Source: Trebonia sp036276115
Lineage (GTDB): Bacteria > Actinomycetota > Actinomycetes > Streptosporangiales > Streptosporangiaceae
Reading direction: 5' to 3'
NCBI GenBank assembly: GCA_036276115.1
Contig: DATBEM010000223.1
Span: 41,963 to 105,962, forward strand
Length of the DNA stretch: 64,000 nt
Shown: positions 15,203 to 25,668 of the stretch, one piece after another
Layout of the letters: each line of letters starts with the position of its first letter
Position numbering within the stretch: the first letter of the stretch is position 1
Translations under genes and position numbers: made by a program
The notes under the pieces: model-generated
Database searches by the model: none
What the model saw: the letters and a program-made list of their open reading frames with translations, nothing else
Told to the model about the DNA's origin: nothing

Positions 15203-16281
15203 GCGCGCAATCCTTTCAGCGATCCAATGCCGAGCGAGCCGCCGGGGCCGGCCGTCCCGCCCGCCGCCGTCTCACCCGCGGGCGGTCCGGCGGCGTGCGG
15301 TCCGGCCAGGGCGGCCTCGGTACTAGGGGCCTGCGCGGCCTGCGCCGCCGCGCCGGCCGGCCAGTCGGGGATGCCGTCGAGGAAGTCCGCCGACGGCGCG
15401 AAGAACAGGCAGCCGGTGACCGCGGTCGAGAAGTCGAGGATGCGGTCGGTGTTCCCCGGCGGGCGGCCGATGAACATGTTCTGGAGCATCTCCTCGGTCA
15501 CGGCCGGGTCGGCCGCGTAGGCGATGTAGTAGGTGCCGTACTCCCCCTGCCCGACCTGGCCGAACGGCATGTTGGCCCGCACGATCTGCCGCTCGTCGCC
15601 GTCCGGGCCGGTGATCGTGTTCAGGGCGACGTGCGAGTCGGCGGGCTTGACGTTGTCGGGCAGCTCGATGTCGGCGAGCTTGGTCCGGCCGATGACGCGC
15701 TCTTGCTCCTCGACCGGCAGCGCGTTCCAGGGGCCCATGTCGTGCACGTACTTCTGGACGATGACGTAGCTGCCGCCCGCGAAGGGGCGGTCCTCATCGC
15801 CCACGAGCGCGGCCGTCACCGCGGCCGATCCGGTCGGGGACTCGGTGCCATCGACGAAGCCGAGCAGGTCGCGCTCGTCGAAGTACTTGAAGCCGTGCAC
15901 CTCGTCGGCGACCGTCACCACGGCGTCGAGCCGGGCCATGACCTGCGTGGCCAGCTCGAAGCAGAGGTCCATGCGGCTGGCGCGGATGTGGAACATCAGG
16001 TCCCCGGGGGTCGCCGGGGCATGATGGCGCGGCCCGGCCAGCTCGCGGAACGGGTGCAGGGCGGCGGGGCGCGGGCCCCCGAACAGCCGGTCCCAGGCCT
16101 CGGAGCCGACGCCGGCCACGCACGCGAGGTCGCCGGGGATGCGGAAGCCGACCGCGCGCTCCAGGCCGGGCAGGTCCGCCAGCAGGTCGCGGGTGACCTC
16201 CTCCCCGCCGGGGCGGATCGTGGCGACCAGGAAGATGGCGGCCGCGGTGAGCGGCGTCAGCACTGGTTGCGGCTCAGTCAA
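15199..16281 (-). CDS. DyP-type haem peroxidase, encapsulin cargo
   Basis: The protein carries the DyP motif GFVDGTE (141-147, catalytic Asp144), a proximal haem His217 (DSHVALN) and a distal Arg235 (IVRANMPF), with the normal His-Arg spacing of 18. After the enzyme ends near residue 310 there is an Ala/Pro/Gly-rich linker of about 40 residues and a terminal SLGIGSLKGLRA. This is the classical encapsulin targeting peptide, so the enzyme is predicted to be packaged in the adjacent shell. The TTG 16281 start is supported by an upstream AAGGGG-type sequence; a GTG six codons inside is an alternative. Substrates of DyP enzymes in encapsulins are not well established. Confidence 0.95.
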   Translation of the reverse strand: MTEPQPVLTPLTAAAIFLVATIRPGGEEVTRDLLADLPGLERAVGFRIPGDLACVAGVGSEAWDRLFGGPRPAALHPFRELAGPRHHAPATPGDLMFHIRASRMDLCFELATQVMARLDAVVTVADEVHGFKYFDERDLLGFVDGTESPTGSAAVTAALVGDEDRPFAGGSYVIVQKYVHDMGPWNALPVEEQERVIGRTKLADIELPDNVKPADSHVALNTITGPDGDERQIVRANMPFGQVGQGEYGTYYIAYAADPAVTEEMLQNMFIGRPPGNTDRILDFSTAVTGCLFFAPSADFLDGIPDWPAGAAAQAAQAPSTEAALAGPHAAGPPAGETAAGGTAGPGGSLGIGSLKGLRA

Positions 16282-16397
16282 CCCACGGCCCCCTTCGTCG
16301 CGAGGAAACTAGCCTCCCACACGTCACCGCCATCCAGTGGCCGGGGCTCGCGGGGGTGCCCCCAGCGGCCCGGCGAACCCGGCATAGCCTGGTCAGC

Positions 16398-17861
<1,464 letters not shown>

Positions 17862-17900
17862 GCGCGTAACGCGCCCGCCGCCGTGGTGACTTATGTTTAG

Positions 17901-17931
17901 CGCCGCGGTGACCTGGGGGGGTACCGCGGCG
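17901..17931. promoter_or_regulatory. 9-bp perfect inverted repeat upstream of flavoprotein gene
   Basis: CGCCGCGGT and ACCGCGGCG flank a 13-base G-rich loop (17901-17931), and a smaller GCGCGT-A-ACGCGC palindrome lies at 17862-17874 right after fumC. The first lies 29 bp before the next start and could be an operator or leader hairpin; the second may aid fumC termination. Confidence 0.4.
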
Positions 17932-17960
17932 TGATTACCTTGACGGGCAGGAGAACGGCC

Positions 17961-19325
17961 ATGGAATTCGACGTGATCGTGATCGGGGCCGGCCCCACCG
18001 GGGAGAACGTCGCCGACCGGGCCGTGCGCGGCGGCCTGACCGCCGCGATCGTGGAGTCCGAGCTGGTCGGCGGGGAGTGCTCCTACTGGGCGTGCATGCC
18101 GAGCAAGGCGCTGCTGCGCCCGGCCGCCGCCGTCAGCGAGGCGGGCAGCGTCCGCGGCGTGACCGGCGCCCGGCTGGTCCCGGCCGAGGTCCTGGCCCGG
18201 CGCGACTCCTTCACGCACGACTGGACGGACGACGGCCAGGTCGAATGGCTGAACGGCGCCCACATCGAGCTCTTCCGGGGGGCCGGGCGCATCACCGGGG
18301 AGCGCCGGGTCCAGGTCGGGGAGACCGAGCTCACCGCCCGGCAGGCGGTGGTGGTGGCCACCGGGACCAGCGCGGCCGTCCCGCCGCCGCTGGCCGCCGC
18401 CCGCCCGTGGACCAGCCGCGAGGCGACCAGCGCGAAGCAAGTGCCGGGCCGGCTCGTCATCGTGGGCGGCGGGGTGGTCGGCTGCGAGATGGCAACCGCC
18501 TGGTCGGCGCTCGGGTCGAAGGTCACCCTGCTGTCGCGCGGCCCGCTGCTGGAGCGGCTGCCCGGGTTCGCCGGGGACCTCGTCGCCGCCGGGCTGCGCG
18601 CCGCCGGGGCCGACGTGCGGCTGGGCGCGAGCGTGGCCGGGGCCGAGCGCGGCGCCGACGGCATCGTGCGGGTGACGGTGGACGACGGCACCGTGATCGA
18701 AGCGGACGAGGTACTCGCCGCGACCGGCCGCCAGCCGCGCACGACCGGCATCGGCCTGGAGACGGTCGGGCTGGAGCCGGGCAGCTGGCTGGAGGTGGAC
18801 GACACGCTGCGGGTGACCGCCGCCGGCGGCTGGCTGTACGCGGCCGGGGACGTGAACCACCTGGCGCTGCTGACCCACATGGGCAAGTACCAGGCCCGGA
18901 TCTGCGGGGACGCGATCGCCGCGCGGGCGCGGGGGACCGAGCCGAGGGTCACCGACTGGTCTAGCACCCGGTGCGTGCCGCAGGTCGTGTTCACCCTGCC
19001 CGAGGTCGCGGCGGCCGGGCGCACGGCGCAGGAGGCCGGGCAGGCGGGCGTCCGCACGCGGGTCGTGGAGTACGAGATCGGCAACGTCGCCGGCGCGGGC
19101 CTGTACGCCGACGGCTACACCGGGCGCGCGCAGATGGTCGTGGACACCGACCGCAAGGTGATCGTCGGGCTAACGCTGGCCGGGCCGGGCGTGGGCGAGA
19201 TGATCCACGCCGCCACGATCGCCATCGCGGGCGAGGTCCCGCTGGACCGGCTGTGGCACGCCGTCCCCTGCTACCCCACGGTCAGCGAGCTCTGGCTGCG
19301 GCTGCTGGAGACGTACGGGCTGTAG
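17961..19325 (+). CDS. FAD-dependent pyridine nucleotide-disulfide oxidoreductase
   Basis: The 454-residue flavoprotein has GAGPTGENVADRAVRGG (FAD) and the redox-active disulfide GGECSYWACMPSKAL with Cys-x4-Cys. The NAD(P) site is VIVGGGVVGCEMATAW, and a second FAD motif LYAAGDVNH is followed by the dimerisation domain. This places it with lipoamide/mycothione/mercuric reductase-like enzymes. The C-terminal active-site histidine context reads HAVPCYPTVSELW rather than the HAHPTLSE of lipoamide dehydrogenases, so the substrate is probably different. No lipoyl or mercury genes lie nearby. AGGAGA precedes ATG 17961. Class is certain, substrate unknown. Confidence 0.88.
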   Translation: MEFDVIVIGAGPTGENVADRAVRGGLTAAIVESELVGGECSYWACMPSKALLRPAAAVSEAGSVRGVTGARLVPAEVLARRDSFTHDWTDDGQVEWLNGAHIELFRGAGRITGERRVQVGETELTARQAVVVATGTSAAVPPPLAAARPWTSREATSAKQVPGRLVIVGGGVVGCEMATAWSALGSKVTLLSRGPLLERLPGFAGDLVAAGLRAAGADVRLGASVAGAERGADGIVRVTVDDGTVIEADEVLAATGRQPRTTGIGLETVGLEPGSWLEVDDTLRVTAAGGWLYAAGDVNHLALLTHMGKYQARICGDAIAARARGTEPRVTDWSSTRCVPQVVFTLPEVAAAGRTAQEAGQAGVRTRVVEYEIGNVAGAGLYADGYTGRAQMVVDTDRKVIVGLTLAGPGVGEMIHAATIAIAGEVPLDRLWHAVPCYPTVSELWLRLLETYGL

Positions 19326-19450
19326 CGCCGCAAACACGTCAAAAAACTTCTGGCCCGGCCGTAACGGCTGGCCGGGCTCCGGCGTTCTACCTTCAGGGCT
19401 TACCCCCGCTTGGGGCTCCCGGATGCCCCCCCGTCCGGGAACCCCATCCT

Positions 19451-19500
19451 GACGCCAGGCTCCCTGACGCCCCCCCGCCCGGGAGCCTGGCGTCCTTCTT
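19451..19500 (+). terminator. Strong rho-independent-type terminator
   Basis: GACGCCAGGCTCCC (19451-19464) and GGGAGCCTGGCGTC (19481-19494) form a perfect 14-bp stem with a 16-base loop, followed by CTTCTT. A smaller CCCGGA/TCCGGG hairpin precedes it. It separates the flavoprotein gene from the convergent SDR and probably acts in both directions. Confidence 0.8.
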
Positions 19501-19521
19501 CCTCGCGCCGGCTTACCGGTG

Positions 19522-20271
19522 TCATCCGCGGCCGATGAACGGCATTGTCGTGGCGGTTATCGTCATGAACTGGACGTTCGCGTCGAGCGGCAGGCCGGCC
19601 ATGAACAAGACGGCGTCGGCGACGTGGCGGGGGTCGAACAGCGGCTCCGCCCTGATCGAGCCGTCCGCCTGCGGGACGCCCTCGGCGAACCGCTGGCTCA
19701 TCTCGGTCATGGCGTTGCCGATGTCGATCTGGCCGCAGGCGATGCTGAAGGGGCGCCCGTCGAGCGAGATCGACTTGGTCAGGCCCGTGATCGCGTGCTT
19801 GGTGGCCGTGTAGCCGACGGTGCGGGGCCGGGGCGAGTAGGCCGACACCGACCCGTTGTTGATGATCCGGCCGCCCTGCGGGTGCTGTTCCTTCATCATC
19901 CGCACGGCGTGGTGCGCGCACAGGAACGACCCGGTCAGGTTCACGTCCACGATGGACCGCCAGGCGGCCGGGGTGACCTCGTCCACCGCGCCGGCCGGGG
20001 CGCTCGTGCCGGCGTTGTTCACCAGCAGGTCAAGCCGCCCGTACTCGAGTTCCACGGCCGCGAACAGGGCCGCGACTGAGTCCGGGTCCGTGACGTCGAC
20101 GGTGACGGGAAGAAAGCGCCCCTCAGGGGCGAGGCCGGCCGTCTCCTCCAGGGCGGCGAGCCGCCGCCCGCCGCCCGCGACCCGCCAGCCCGCGCGGGCC
20201 AGGGCCACGGAGATCTCGCGGCCCAGCCCGGAGCCCGCCCCGGTCACGACCGCCACCTGATTCGCTGTCAT
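19522..20271 (-). CDS. Short-chain dehydrogenase/reductase
   Basis: A classical SDR with VAVVTGAGSGLGREIS (NAD(P) site), DLLVNNAGTSAPAGAVDE, a catalytic serine in INNGSVSAYSPRPRTVGY and Tyr/Lys in GYTATKHAITGL. The C-terminal half lacks the usual PG motif and instead reads ACGQIDIGNAMTEMSQRF, resembling a distinct actinobacterial and proteobacterial SDR group of unknown substrate. ATG 20271 is preferred; a GTG two codons upstream is possible. It is divergent from ppk2, with about 70 bp between starts. Confidence 0.88.
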   Translation of the reverse strand: MTANQVAVVTGAGSGLGREISVALARAGWRVAGGGRRLAALEETAGLAPEGRFLPVTVDVTDPDSVAALFAAVELEYGRLDLLVNNAGTSAPAGAVDEVTPAAWRSIVDVNLTGSFLCAHHAVRMMKEQHPQGGRIINNGSVSAYSPRPRTVGYTATKHAITGLTKSISLDGRPFSIACGQIDIGNAMTEMSQRFAEGVPQADGSIRAEPLFDPRHVADAVLFMAGLPLDANVQFMTITATTMPFIGRG

Positions 20272-20341
20272 GGTCACTCACGCTAGGGGACGCACGGGCC
20301 GCGATAAAAGGCAGGCGGCCGCCAGTGGGTATGAACGGCGC

Positions 20342-21175
20342 ATGGCCAGCAAGGAGACTAACGGCAAGCATGCCAGGAGCAAGGGTGGCGAGCGACTGCC
20401 GAAGGACGTGTACGAGAAGGAGCTATACCGGCTGCAGGCCGAGCTCGTGAAGATGCAGGAGTGGACCCGGGTCGCGGGCGCTCGCGTCATCGTCATCTTC
20501 GAGGGCCGGGACGCGGCGGGCAAGGGCGGCACGATCTCCCGCGTCACCGCCTACCTGAACCCGCGCACCGCCCGCATCGCGGCGCTGCCCACGCCGACCG
20601 AGCGGGAGCGGACGCAGTGGTACTTCCAGCGCTACATCGCGCACCTGCCGGCGGCGGGCGAGATCACCCTGTTCGACCGGTCCTGGTACAACCGGGCCGG
20701 CGTCGAGCGGGTGATGGGCTTCTGCACCAAGTACGAGTACGCGCGGTTCATGCACCAGTGCCCGATCTTCGAGCGGATGCTGATCGAGGACGGCATCCTG
20801 CTGCGCAAGTACTGGTTCTCGGTCAGCGACGAGGAGCAGCAGCGCCGCTTCTCCGGCCGGCTGAACGACCCGATGCGCCGCTGGAAGCTCTCTGCGATGG
20901 ACCTAGAGTCCCTCACCCGCTGGGAGGACTACTCGCGGGCGAAGGACGAGATGCTCACCCAGACCGACATCCCCGAGGCGCCCTGGTACGTGGTCGAGTC
21001 CGACGACAAGCGGCGGGCCCGGGTGAACATGATCGCGCACCTGCTGTCCACGATCCCCTACCATGACGTGCCCGAGCCGAACCTGGTCCTGCCGCACCGG
21101 CCAGCCACCACCGGCTACGTCCGGACCTCGCGCGACCTGCAGACCTTCGTCCCCGACCACGCGGGGACGCTCTGA
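20342..21175 (+). CDS. ppk2: Polyphosphate kinase 2 (class I PPK2)
   Basis: PPK2 transfers phosphate between polyphosphate and nucleoside diphosphates. The 277-residue, one-domain protein has Walker A GRDAAGKGG at 55-63, TPTERERTQWYFQRYIAHLP, Walker B DRSWYNRAGVERVMGFC and a lid segment KYWFSVSDEEQQRRFSGRLN. A single PPK2 domain of this length is typical of class I enzymes, which phosphorylate nucleoside diphosphates. ATG 20342 has only a weak ribosome binding site. The N-terminal 20 residues are basic and variable. Whether it favours ADP or GDP cannot be read from the sequence. Confidence 0.93.
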   Translation: MASKETNGKHARSKGGERLPKDVYEKELYRLQAELVKMQEWTRVAGARVIVIFEGRDAAGKGGTISRVTAYLNPRTARIAALPTPTERERTQWYFQRYIAHLPAAGEITLFDRSWYNRAGVERVMGFCTKYEYARFMHQCPIFERMLIEDGILLRKYWFSVSDEEQQRRFSGRLNDPMRRWKLSAMDLESLTRWEDYSRAKDEMLTQTDIPEAPWYVVESDDKRRARVNMIAHLLSTIPYHDVPEPNLVLPHRPATTGYVRTSRDLQTFVPDHAGTL

Positions 21176-21192
21176 CGCGGACCGCCCGGGCG

Positions 21193-21206
21193 CGCAACTA
21201 GTTGCG
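21193..21206. promoter_or_regulatory. 14-bp perfect palindrome
   Basis: CGCAACTAGTTGCG is fully self-complementary and lies 18 bp after the ppk2 stop, at the head of a 250-bp AT-richer interval (21176-21428) that leads into the heptad-repeat gene. That interval also holds CCATT-GAT-AATGG. Either could be an operator; no gene is seen in the interval. Confidence 0.35.
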
Positions 21207-21428
21207 GGATCTAGCGACAGGTGGCATTCACCAGTCAATTCGGGGCCATTGATAATGGCATCACTGGCAACTACTAACAACTATGTTCGCTCACGGTGAA
21301 CGGCAAACGTGACTAATCGACCATCATCGCCTGCTGTCACGTCCTAGCCTCGACTCCACGAACCCCGCACGGGGGCCGCGAACGGCGACCGGCCGGCCGT
21401 GGACCCCGCTACCGTAAGGAGCAGGCAC

Positions 21429-21932
21429 ATGCCAGCAACGCTGGAAGAGCGCGTCGAGGCCGTCGAGACCGCGGTGAAGGACTCGCAGGCCGCGACCGGG
21501 ACCTTGGAGACTAGGGTGAGCAACCTGGAGACCTTCGCCGGCCCGGGGCAGTCGGCGGCGCTGTCCGCCAACCTGCAGGAAGTCAGGGTCATGCTCGCGG
21601 GCATCGACTCCCGGCAAAAGCGCCTCGAAGAGGGCCAGACCCAGCTGGTGGCCGGCCAGCGGCAGCTCAGGGACGAGTTGAAGAGCGGGCTCAACGACCT
21701 TCGGGCCGAGGTTGATGACCTGAAGGGCGACGTCGGAACGCTCAAGGGCGACGTCGGGACGCTCAAGGGCGACATAGCGGAGCTCAAGGGCGACGTCGGG
21801 ACGCTCAAGGGCGACATGGCGGAGGTCAAGGGCGACGTCGGGACGCTCAAGGGCGACATGGCGGAGGTCAAGGGCACCCTCGCCGAGATCCTCACCCGGC
21901 TGCCCAGGCCGGCCGAGCCCGGCAGCAACTAG
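21429..21932 (+). CDS. Heptad-repeat coiled-coil protein of unknown function
   Basis: The 167-residue protein starts at ATG 21429 behind a good AAGGAG. It has no signal peptide or membrane segment. The N-terminal half (LEERVEAVETAVKDSQAATG, then LSANLQEVRVMLAGIDSRQKRLEEGQTQLV) is predicted coiled coil. Residues 98-153 are eight perfect 7-residue repeats of L/V-K-G-D-V/M-G/A-T/E with hydrophobics at a and d positions but glycines inside each heptad, which is unusual for a stable helix. The last part is a short Pro-rich tail. I do not recognise a family. It may be a cytoplasmic scaffold or spacer; the DNA repeat suggests that its length varies between strains. Confidence 0.8.
   Translation: MPATLEERVEAVETAVKDSQAATGTLETRVSNLETFAGPGQSAALSANLQEVRVMLAGIDSRQKRLEEGQTQLVAGQRQLRDELKSGLNDLRAEVDDLKGDVGTLKGDVGTLKGDIAELKGDVGTLKGDMAEVKGDVGTLKGDMAEVKGTLAEILTRLPRPAEPGSN
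21720..21887 (+). repeat. 21-bp in-frame tandem repeat (x8)
   Basis: Eight 21-bp units begin CTCAAGGGCGAC. Units 3-8 alternate between GACGTCGGGACG-type and GACATGGCGGAG-type ends, so the later copies grew as 42-bp pairs. Each unit encodes one heptad. Confidence 0.92.
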
Positions 21933-21999
21933 CCGCCGGCGGTCACGCGCCGCCCGGACGCCTGTCCGGGCGGCGCTCGCGTACGGCAAACTATGGCCC

Positions 22000-23856
22000 G
22001 TGGACACTGGGGACTTGCGGCAGCGGGCCGCCGCGCACGGGATCGACGTCACTTACTGGGACTGGAACGGCCGCGAGGCGACGGTCAGCGACGAGACGCT
22101 GGCGGCCATCCTCGCCGCGATGGGGGACGCGCCCGCACCGGGCTCATCGCCCCAGCAGGAGCCGCACGCCGTCGCCCCGGTGCCCGGCCGCCGCTCGTGG
22201 GGGTTCACGGTGCAGCTGTACTCGCTGCGATCGCGAGACTCCTGGGGCCATGGGGACCTGCGGGACCTGGCCGACCTCGCCCGCTGGTCCGCCCGCGACC
22301 TCGGGGCGGACTTCGTGCTCATCAACCCGCTGCACGCGGCCGAGCCCCTGGCACCGGTCAGCCCGTCCCCCTACCTGCCAATGAGCAGGCGCTTCATCAG
22401 CCCGCTGTACCTGCGCATCGAGGACATCGCGGAGTTCGCGGCCCTGTCAGGGGCCGAGCGGGCCCGGCTGGCCGGGCTGGCGGGGCCGCTCCAGGCCGCC
22501 AGCACCGGCTCCGGCCTTATTGACCGGGACGCGGTGTGGGCGGCCAAGCGGGCGGCCCTGGAGGCCATCCACCAGGTCCCGCTGGCCCCCGCCCGGCAGC
22601 AGGCGCTCGATGAGTTCAAGCGGCGCCAGGGACTGGCGCTGCGGGACTGGGCGACCTGGTGCGCGATCGCGGAGCGGCACGGGCCGGACTACCGGGACTG
22701 GCCGTCGCCGCTGCGGGTGCCGGACTCGGCCGAGGTCGCCGTGCTGCGGGCCGACCTCGCGCGCCCGGCCGAGTTCCACGCCTGGGTCCAGTGGCTGGTC
22801 ACCGAGCAGGTCGCCGCCGCCCAGCAGGCCGCCCGGGACGCCGGGATGGCGATCGGCATCGTCCACGACCTGGCGGTCGGCTCGCACCCGGGCGGGGCCG
22901 ACGCCTGGGCCGGGCAGGGCTCGCTGGTGCGCGGGATCAGCGTCGGCGCCCCGCCGGACGCGTTCAACCAGCGCGGCCAGGACTGGACGCTGCCGCCGTG
23001 GCACCCGGGCCACCTGGCGGCGCAGTGCTACCGGCCGCTCGGGGACCTGATCGGCGGGGTGCTCGGCCCGGCCGGGGCGCCGCACGCGGGCGGCATCCGG
23101 GTCGACCACGTCATGGGCATGTCCCGGCTGTGGTGGATCCCGGCCGGGATGCCGGCCAGCCAGGGCGCCTACGTGCACTACGACGCGAACGCCACCCTGG
23201 GCACCCTGGCGGCGCGGACGTCGCGGGCCGGGGCGATCGCGGTCGGGGAGGACCTGGGAACCGTCGAGCCGTGGCTACGGGAGGCCCTGTCCGGGCGGGG
23301 GGTGCTCGGCACGTCCATGCTGTGGTTCGAGCGGGGCTGGTCGAATGAGCCGCTCGCCCCGCAGTGGTGGCGGCGCAACTCCCTCGTCACCGTCTCCACC
23401 CATGACATGCCGCCCGCGGCCGCGTTCCTGACCGGCGAGCAGGTGACCGAGCGGGCCATGCTCGGCCTGCTGACCCGCCCGGTCGAGCAGGAGCGGGCCG
23501 AGGCGGACCAGCTGGTCGCCGGCTGGCTGGGGGCGCTGGCGGAGCAGGGACTGTTGCGGGGGGGCGAAGGGGGGGCGTCCCCCCTGGGGCACACCGCGCC
23601 CGGGCAGCGGCCGGGCTCGGATGAGTTCACGGCCGCCCTGTACGGCTACCTGGCCCGGACCCCGGCCCTGCTCATCGGGGTCTCGCTGGCCGAGGCGGTC
23701 GGGATGCGGCGCTCGCAGAACATGCCCGGCACCACCGTCGAGTACCCCAACTGGAAGGTCCCCCTCTGCGGCCCGAGCGGTTCGGCGGTCATGCTGGAGG
23801 ACCTGCGCGACAACCCCGCGCTGCGCGCGGTCGTCGCGGCGGTAACCTCCCGCTGA
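22000..23856 (+). CDS. malQ: 4-alpha-glucanotransferase (amylomaltase, GH77)
   Basis: MalQ disproportionates maltodextrins in glycogen and maltose metabolism. GH77 features are WGFTVQLYSLRSRDSWGHGD, SPYLPMSRRFISPLYLRIED, a nucleophile aspartate in GGIRVDHVMGMSRLWWIP, the acid/base glutamate in AIAVGEDLGTVEP, and STHDMPPAAAFLTGEQ. At 618 residues it is slightly shorter than typical actinobacterial MalQ, with a reduced N-terminal region. The start is GTG 22000 with no strong ribosome binding site. Just downstream is the pgi-gnd-zwf operon, so it may feed glucose into the same hexose phosphate node. Confidence 0.92.
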   Translation: MDTGDLRQRAAAHGIDVTYWDWNGREATVSDETLAAILAAMGDAPAPGSSPQQEPHAVAPVPGRRSWGFTVQLYSLRSRDSWGHGDLRDLADLARWSARDLGADFVLINPLHAAEPLAPVSPSPYLPMSRRFISPLYLRIEDIAEFAALSGAERARLAGLAGPLQAASTGSGLIDRDAVWAAKRAALEAIHQVPLAPARQQALDEFKRRQGLALRDWATWCAIAERHGPDYRDWPSPLRVPDSAEVAVLRADLARPAEFHAWVQWLVTEQVAAAQQAARDAGMAIGIVHDLAVGSHPGGADAWAGQGSLVRGISVGAPPDAFNQRGQDWTLPPWHPGHLAAQCYRPLGDLIGGVLGPAGAPHAGGIRVDHVMGMSRLWWIPAGMPASQGAYVHYDANATLGTLAARTSRAGAIAVGEDLGTVEPWLREALSGRGVLGTSMLWFERGWSNEPLAPQWWRRNSLVTVSTHDMPPAAAFLTGEQVTERAMLGLLTRPVEQERAEADQLVAGWLGALAEQGLLRGGEGGASPLGHTAPGQRPGSDEFTAALYGYLARTPALLIGVSLAEAVGMRRSQNMPGTTVEYPNWKVPLCGPSGSAVMLEDLRDNPALRAVVAAVTSR

Positions 23857-23960
23857 CCTTGGCCTCATCTGGGTTACCCCGGGCACATAGGACCGGGAAA
23901 GCATGGAAGGATCACAGGCGACGGGCAAACATGACCGCGATCGCGGCGTGGTCGCGCTGA

Positions 23961-23984
23961 GCACGGCATGGTATGCCGCCGTGC
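23961..23984. promoter_or_regulatory. Inverted repeats in the pgi leader
   Basis: GCACGGC and GCCGTGC flank a central GGCAT-GGT-ATGCC dyad at 23961-23984, and a perfect 12-bp palindrome CCGCGATCGCGG lies at 23935-23946. Both precede the pgi start by under 100 bp and could be regulator sites or a leader hairpin for the pgi-gnd-zwf operon. Confidence 0.4.
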
Positions 23985-24029
23985 GGGAAGTACACCGCCG
24001 CGTGGGATAAACAATGACGGGAGATACTC

Positions 24030-25664
24030 ATGCCAGCGACTCCGCTACGGGAGCGCAAGGCGTGGCAGGCCCTAGAGCGCCATCACGCTGAGATCGCCGG
24101 GCAGCACCTCCGCGACCTGTTCGCGGCGGATCCCGGGCGTGGCGAGCGGCTGACCGCGCAGGCGGCGGGCCTCTACCTTGACTACTCCAAGAACCGGATC
24201 ACCGACGAGACCCTGCGCCTGCTGGCCGATCTCGCGCGGGAGACGGGGATGCCCGAGCGCCGGGACGCGATGTTCCGCGGCGAGCACATCAACGTCTCCG
24301 AGAACCGCGCGGTGCTGCACGTGGCGCTGCGGATGCCGGCGACGGCCTCCCTCACGGTGGACGGGCAGGACGTCGTCAAGGACGTCCACGCGGTGCTGGG
24401 CCGCATGCGGGACTTCAGCAACCGGGTCCGGTCCGGGGAGTTCAGGGGCTTCACCGGCAAGCCGATCAAGAACGTCATCAACGTCGGCATCGGCGGCTCT
24501 GACCTCGGCCCGGTGATGGCCTATGAGGCGCTGCGCCACTACGCGACGCGGGACATCGCGTTCAAGTTCGTGTCCAACGTCGACTCGACCGACTTCGCCG
24601 AGGCGGTGCACGGCCTGTCGGCCGACGAGACGCTGTTCATCATCTCGTCCAAGACTTTCGGGACGCTGGAGACGCTGGCCAACGCCAGCACCGCCCGCGA
24701 CTGGGTGGTCTCCGCCCTCGGCTCGCAGGACGCGGTGGCCAACCACTTCGTGGCGGTCTCGACCAACGCCGAGCGGGTGTCGGAGTTCGGGATCGACACG
24801 GCGAACATGTTCGGGTTCTGGGACTGGGTCGGCGGCCGCTACTCGATGGACTCCGCGATCGGGCTGTCCACGATGATCGCGCTCGGCCCCGAGCAGTTCG
24901 ACGACCTGCTGGCCGGGTTCCACGAGATGGACGAGCACTTCCGCACCGCCCCGCTGGAGTCCAACCTGCCGGTGCTGCTGGGCCTGCTGGGCCTGTGGTA
25001 CCGCGACTTCTTCGGCACCCAGACGGTCGGCGTGATGCCCTACGACCAGTACCTGAAGCGCTTTCCGGCGTACCTGCAGCAGCTGACGATGGAGTCCAAC
25101 GGCAAGCACGTGACGCTGTCGGGCCAGCCGGCGGACTACCAGACCGGGGCGGTCTACTGGGGTGAGCCCGGCACCAACGGGCAGCACAGCTTCTACCAGC
25201 TGATCCACCAGGGCACGACGATGATCCCGGTTGACCTGATCGGCTTCGGGCAGACCCTCAACCCGATCGGCGACCACCACGACCTGCTGTCGGCTAACGT
25301 GTTCGCGCAGGCGGCCGCCCTGGCCTTCGGCAAGACCGAGGAGCAGGTCCGGGCCGAGGGCACGGCCGAGGCAATCGTCCCGCACCGGGTCTTCGAGGGC
25401 AACCGGCCCACGAACGTCCTGCTGGCGCAGGTGCTGACCCCGCGCCTGCTCGGCTCGCTGGTCGCGCTGTACGAGCACATGGTGTTCACGCAAGGCGCGA
25501 TCTGGGCGATCGACTCATTCGACCAGTGGGGCGTCGAACTGGGCAAGGTCCTGGCCCAGCAGATGATTCCCGAGCTGACCTCGGCCGCCGACCCGGACCT
25601 GGCCCACGACTCGTCCACCAACGCCCTCATCCGCAAGTACCGCTCACTGAAATCGGGGAATTAA
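24030..25664 (+). CDS. pgi: Glucose-6-phosphate isomerase
   Basis: The enzyme interconverts glucose-6-phosphate and fructose-6-phosphate. The 544-residue protein carries INVGIGGSDLGPVMAYEALR, SSKTFGTLETLANA, the first PGI signature around FWDWVGGRYSMDSAIGLS, and QLTMESNGKHVTLSGQ. The length and motifs match the large bacterial PGI family. GGGAGA lies just before ATG 24030. It is the first gene of a tight operon: gnd starts four bases after its stop, and zwf overlaps gnd. This order puts glycolysis entry and the pentose phosphate branch under one promoter. Confidence 0.96.
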   Translation: MPATPLRERKAWQALERHHAEIAGQHLRDLFAADPGRGERLTAQAAGLYLDYSKNRITDETLRLLADLARETGMPERRDAMFRGEHINVSENRAVLHVALRMPATASLTVDGQDVVKDVHAVLGRMRDFSNRVRSGEFRGFTGKPIKNVINVGIGGSDLGPVMAYEALRHYATRDIAFKFVSNVDSTDFAEAVHGLSADETLFIISSKTFGTLETLANASTARDWVVSALGSQDAVANHFVAVSTNAERVSEFGIDTANMFGFWDWVGGRYSMDSAIGLSTMIALGPEQFDDLLAGFHEMDEHFRTAPLESNLPVLLGLLGLWYRDFFGTQTVGVMPYDQYLKRFPAYLQQLTMESNGKHVTLSGQPADYQTGAVYWGEPGTNGQHSFYQLIHQGTTMIPVDLIGFGQTLNPIGDHHDLLSANVFAQAAALAFGKTEEQVRAEGTAEAIVPHRVFEGNRPTNVLLAQVLTPRLLGSLVALYEHMVFTQGAIWAIDSFDQWGVELGKVLAQQMIPELTSAADPDLAHDSSTNALIRKYRSLKSGN

Positions 25665-25668
25665 CGTA

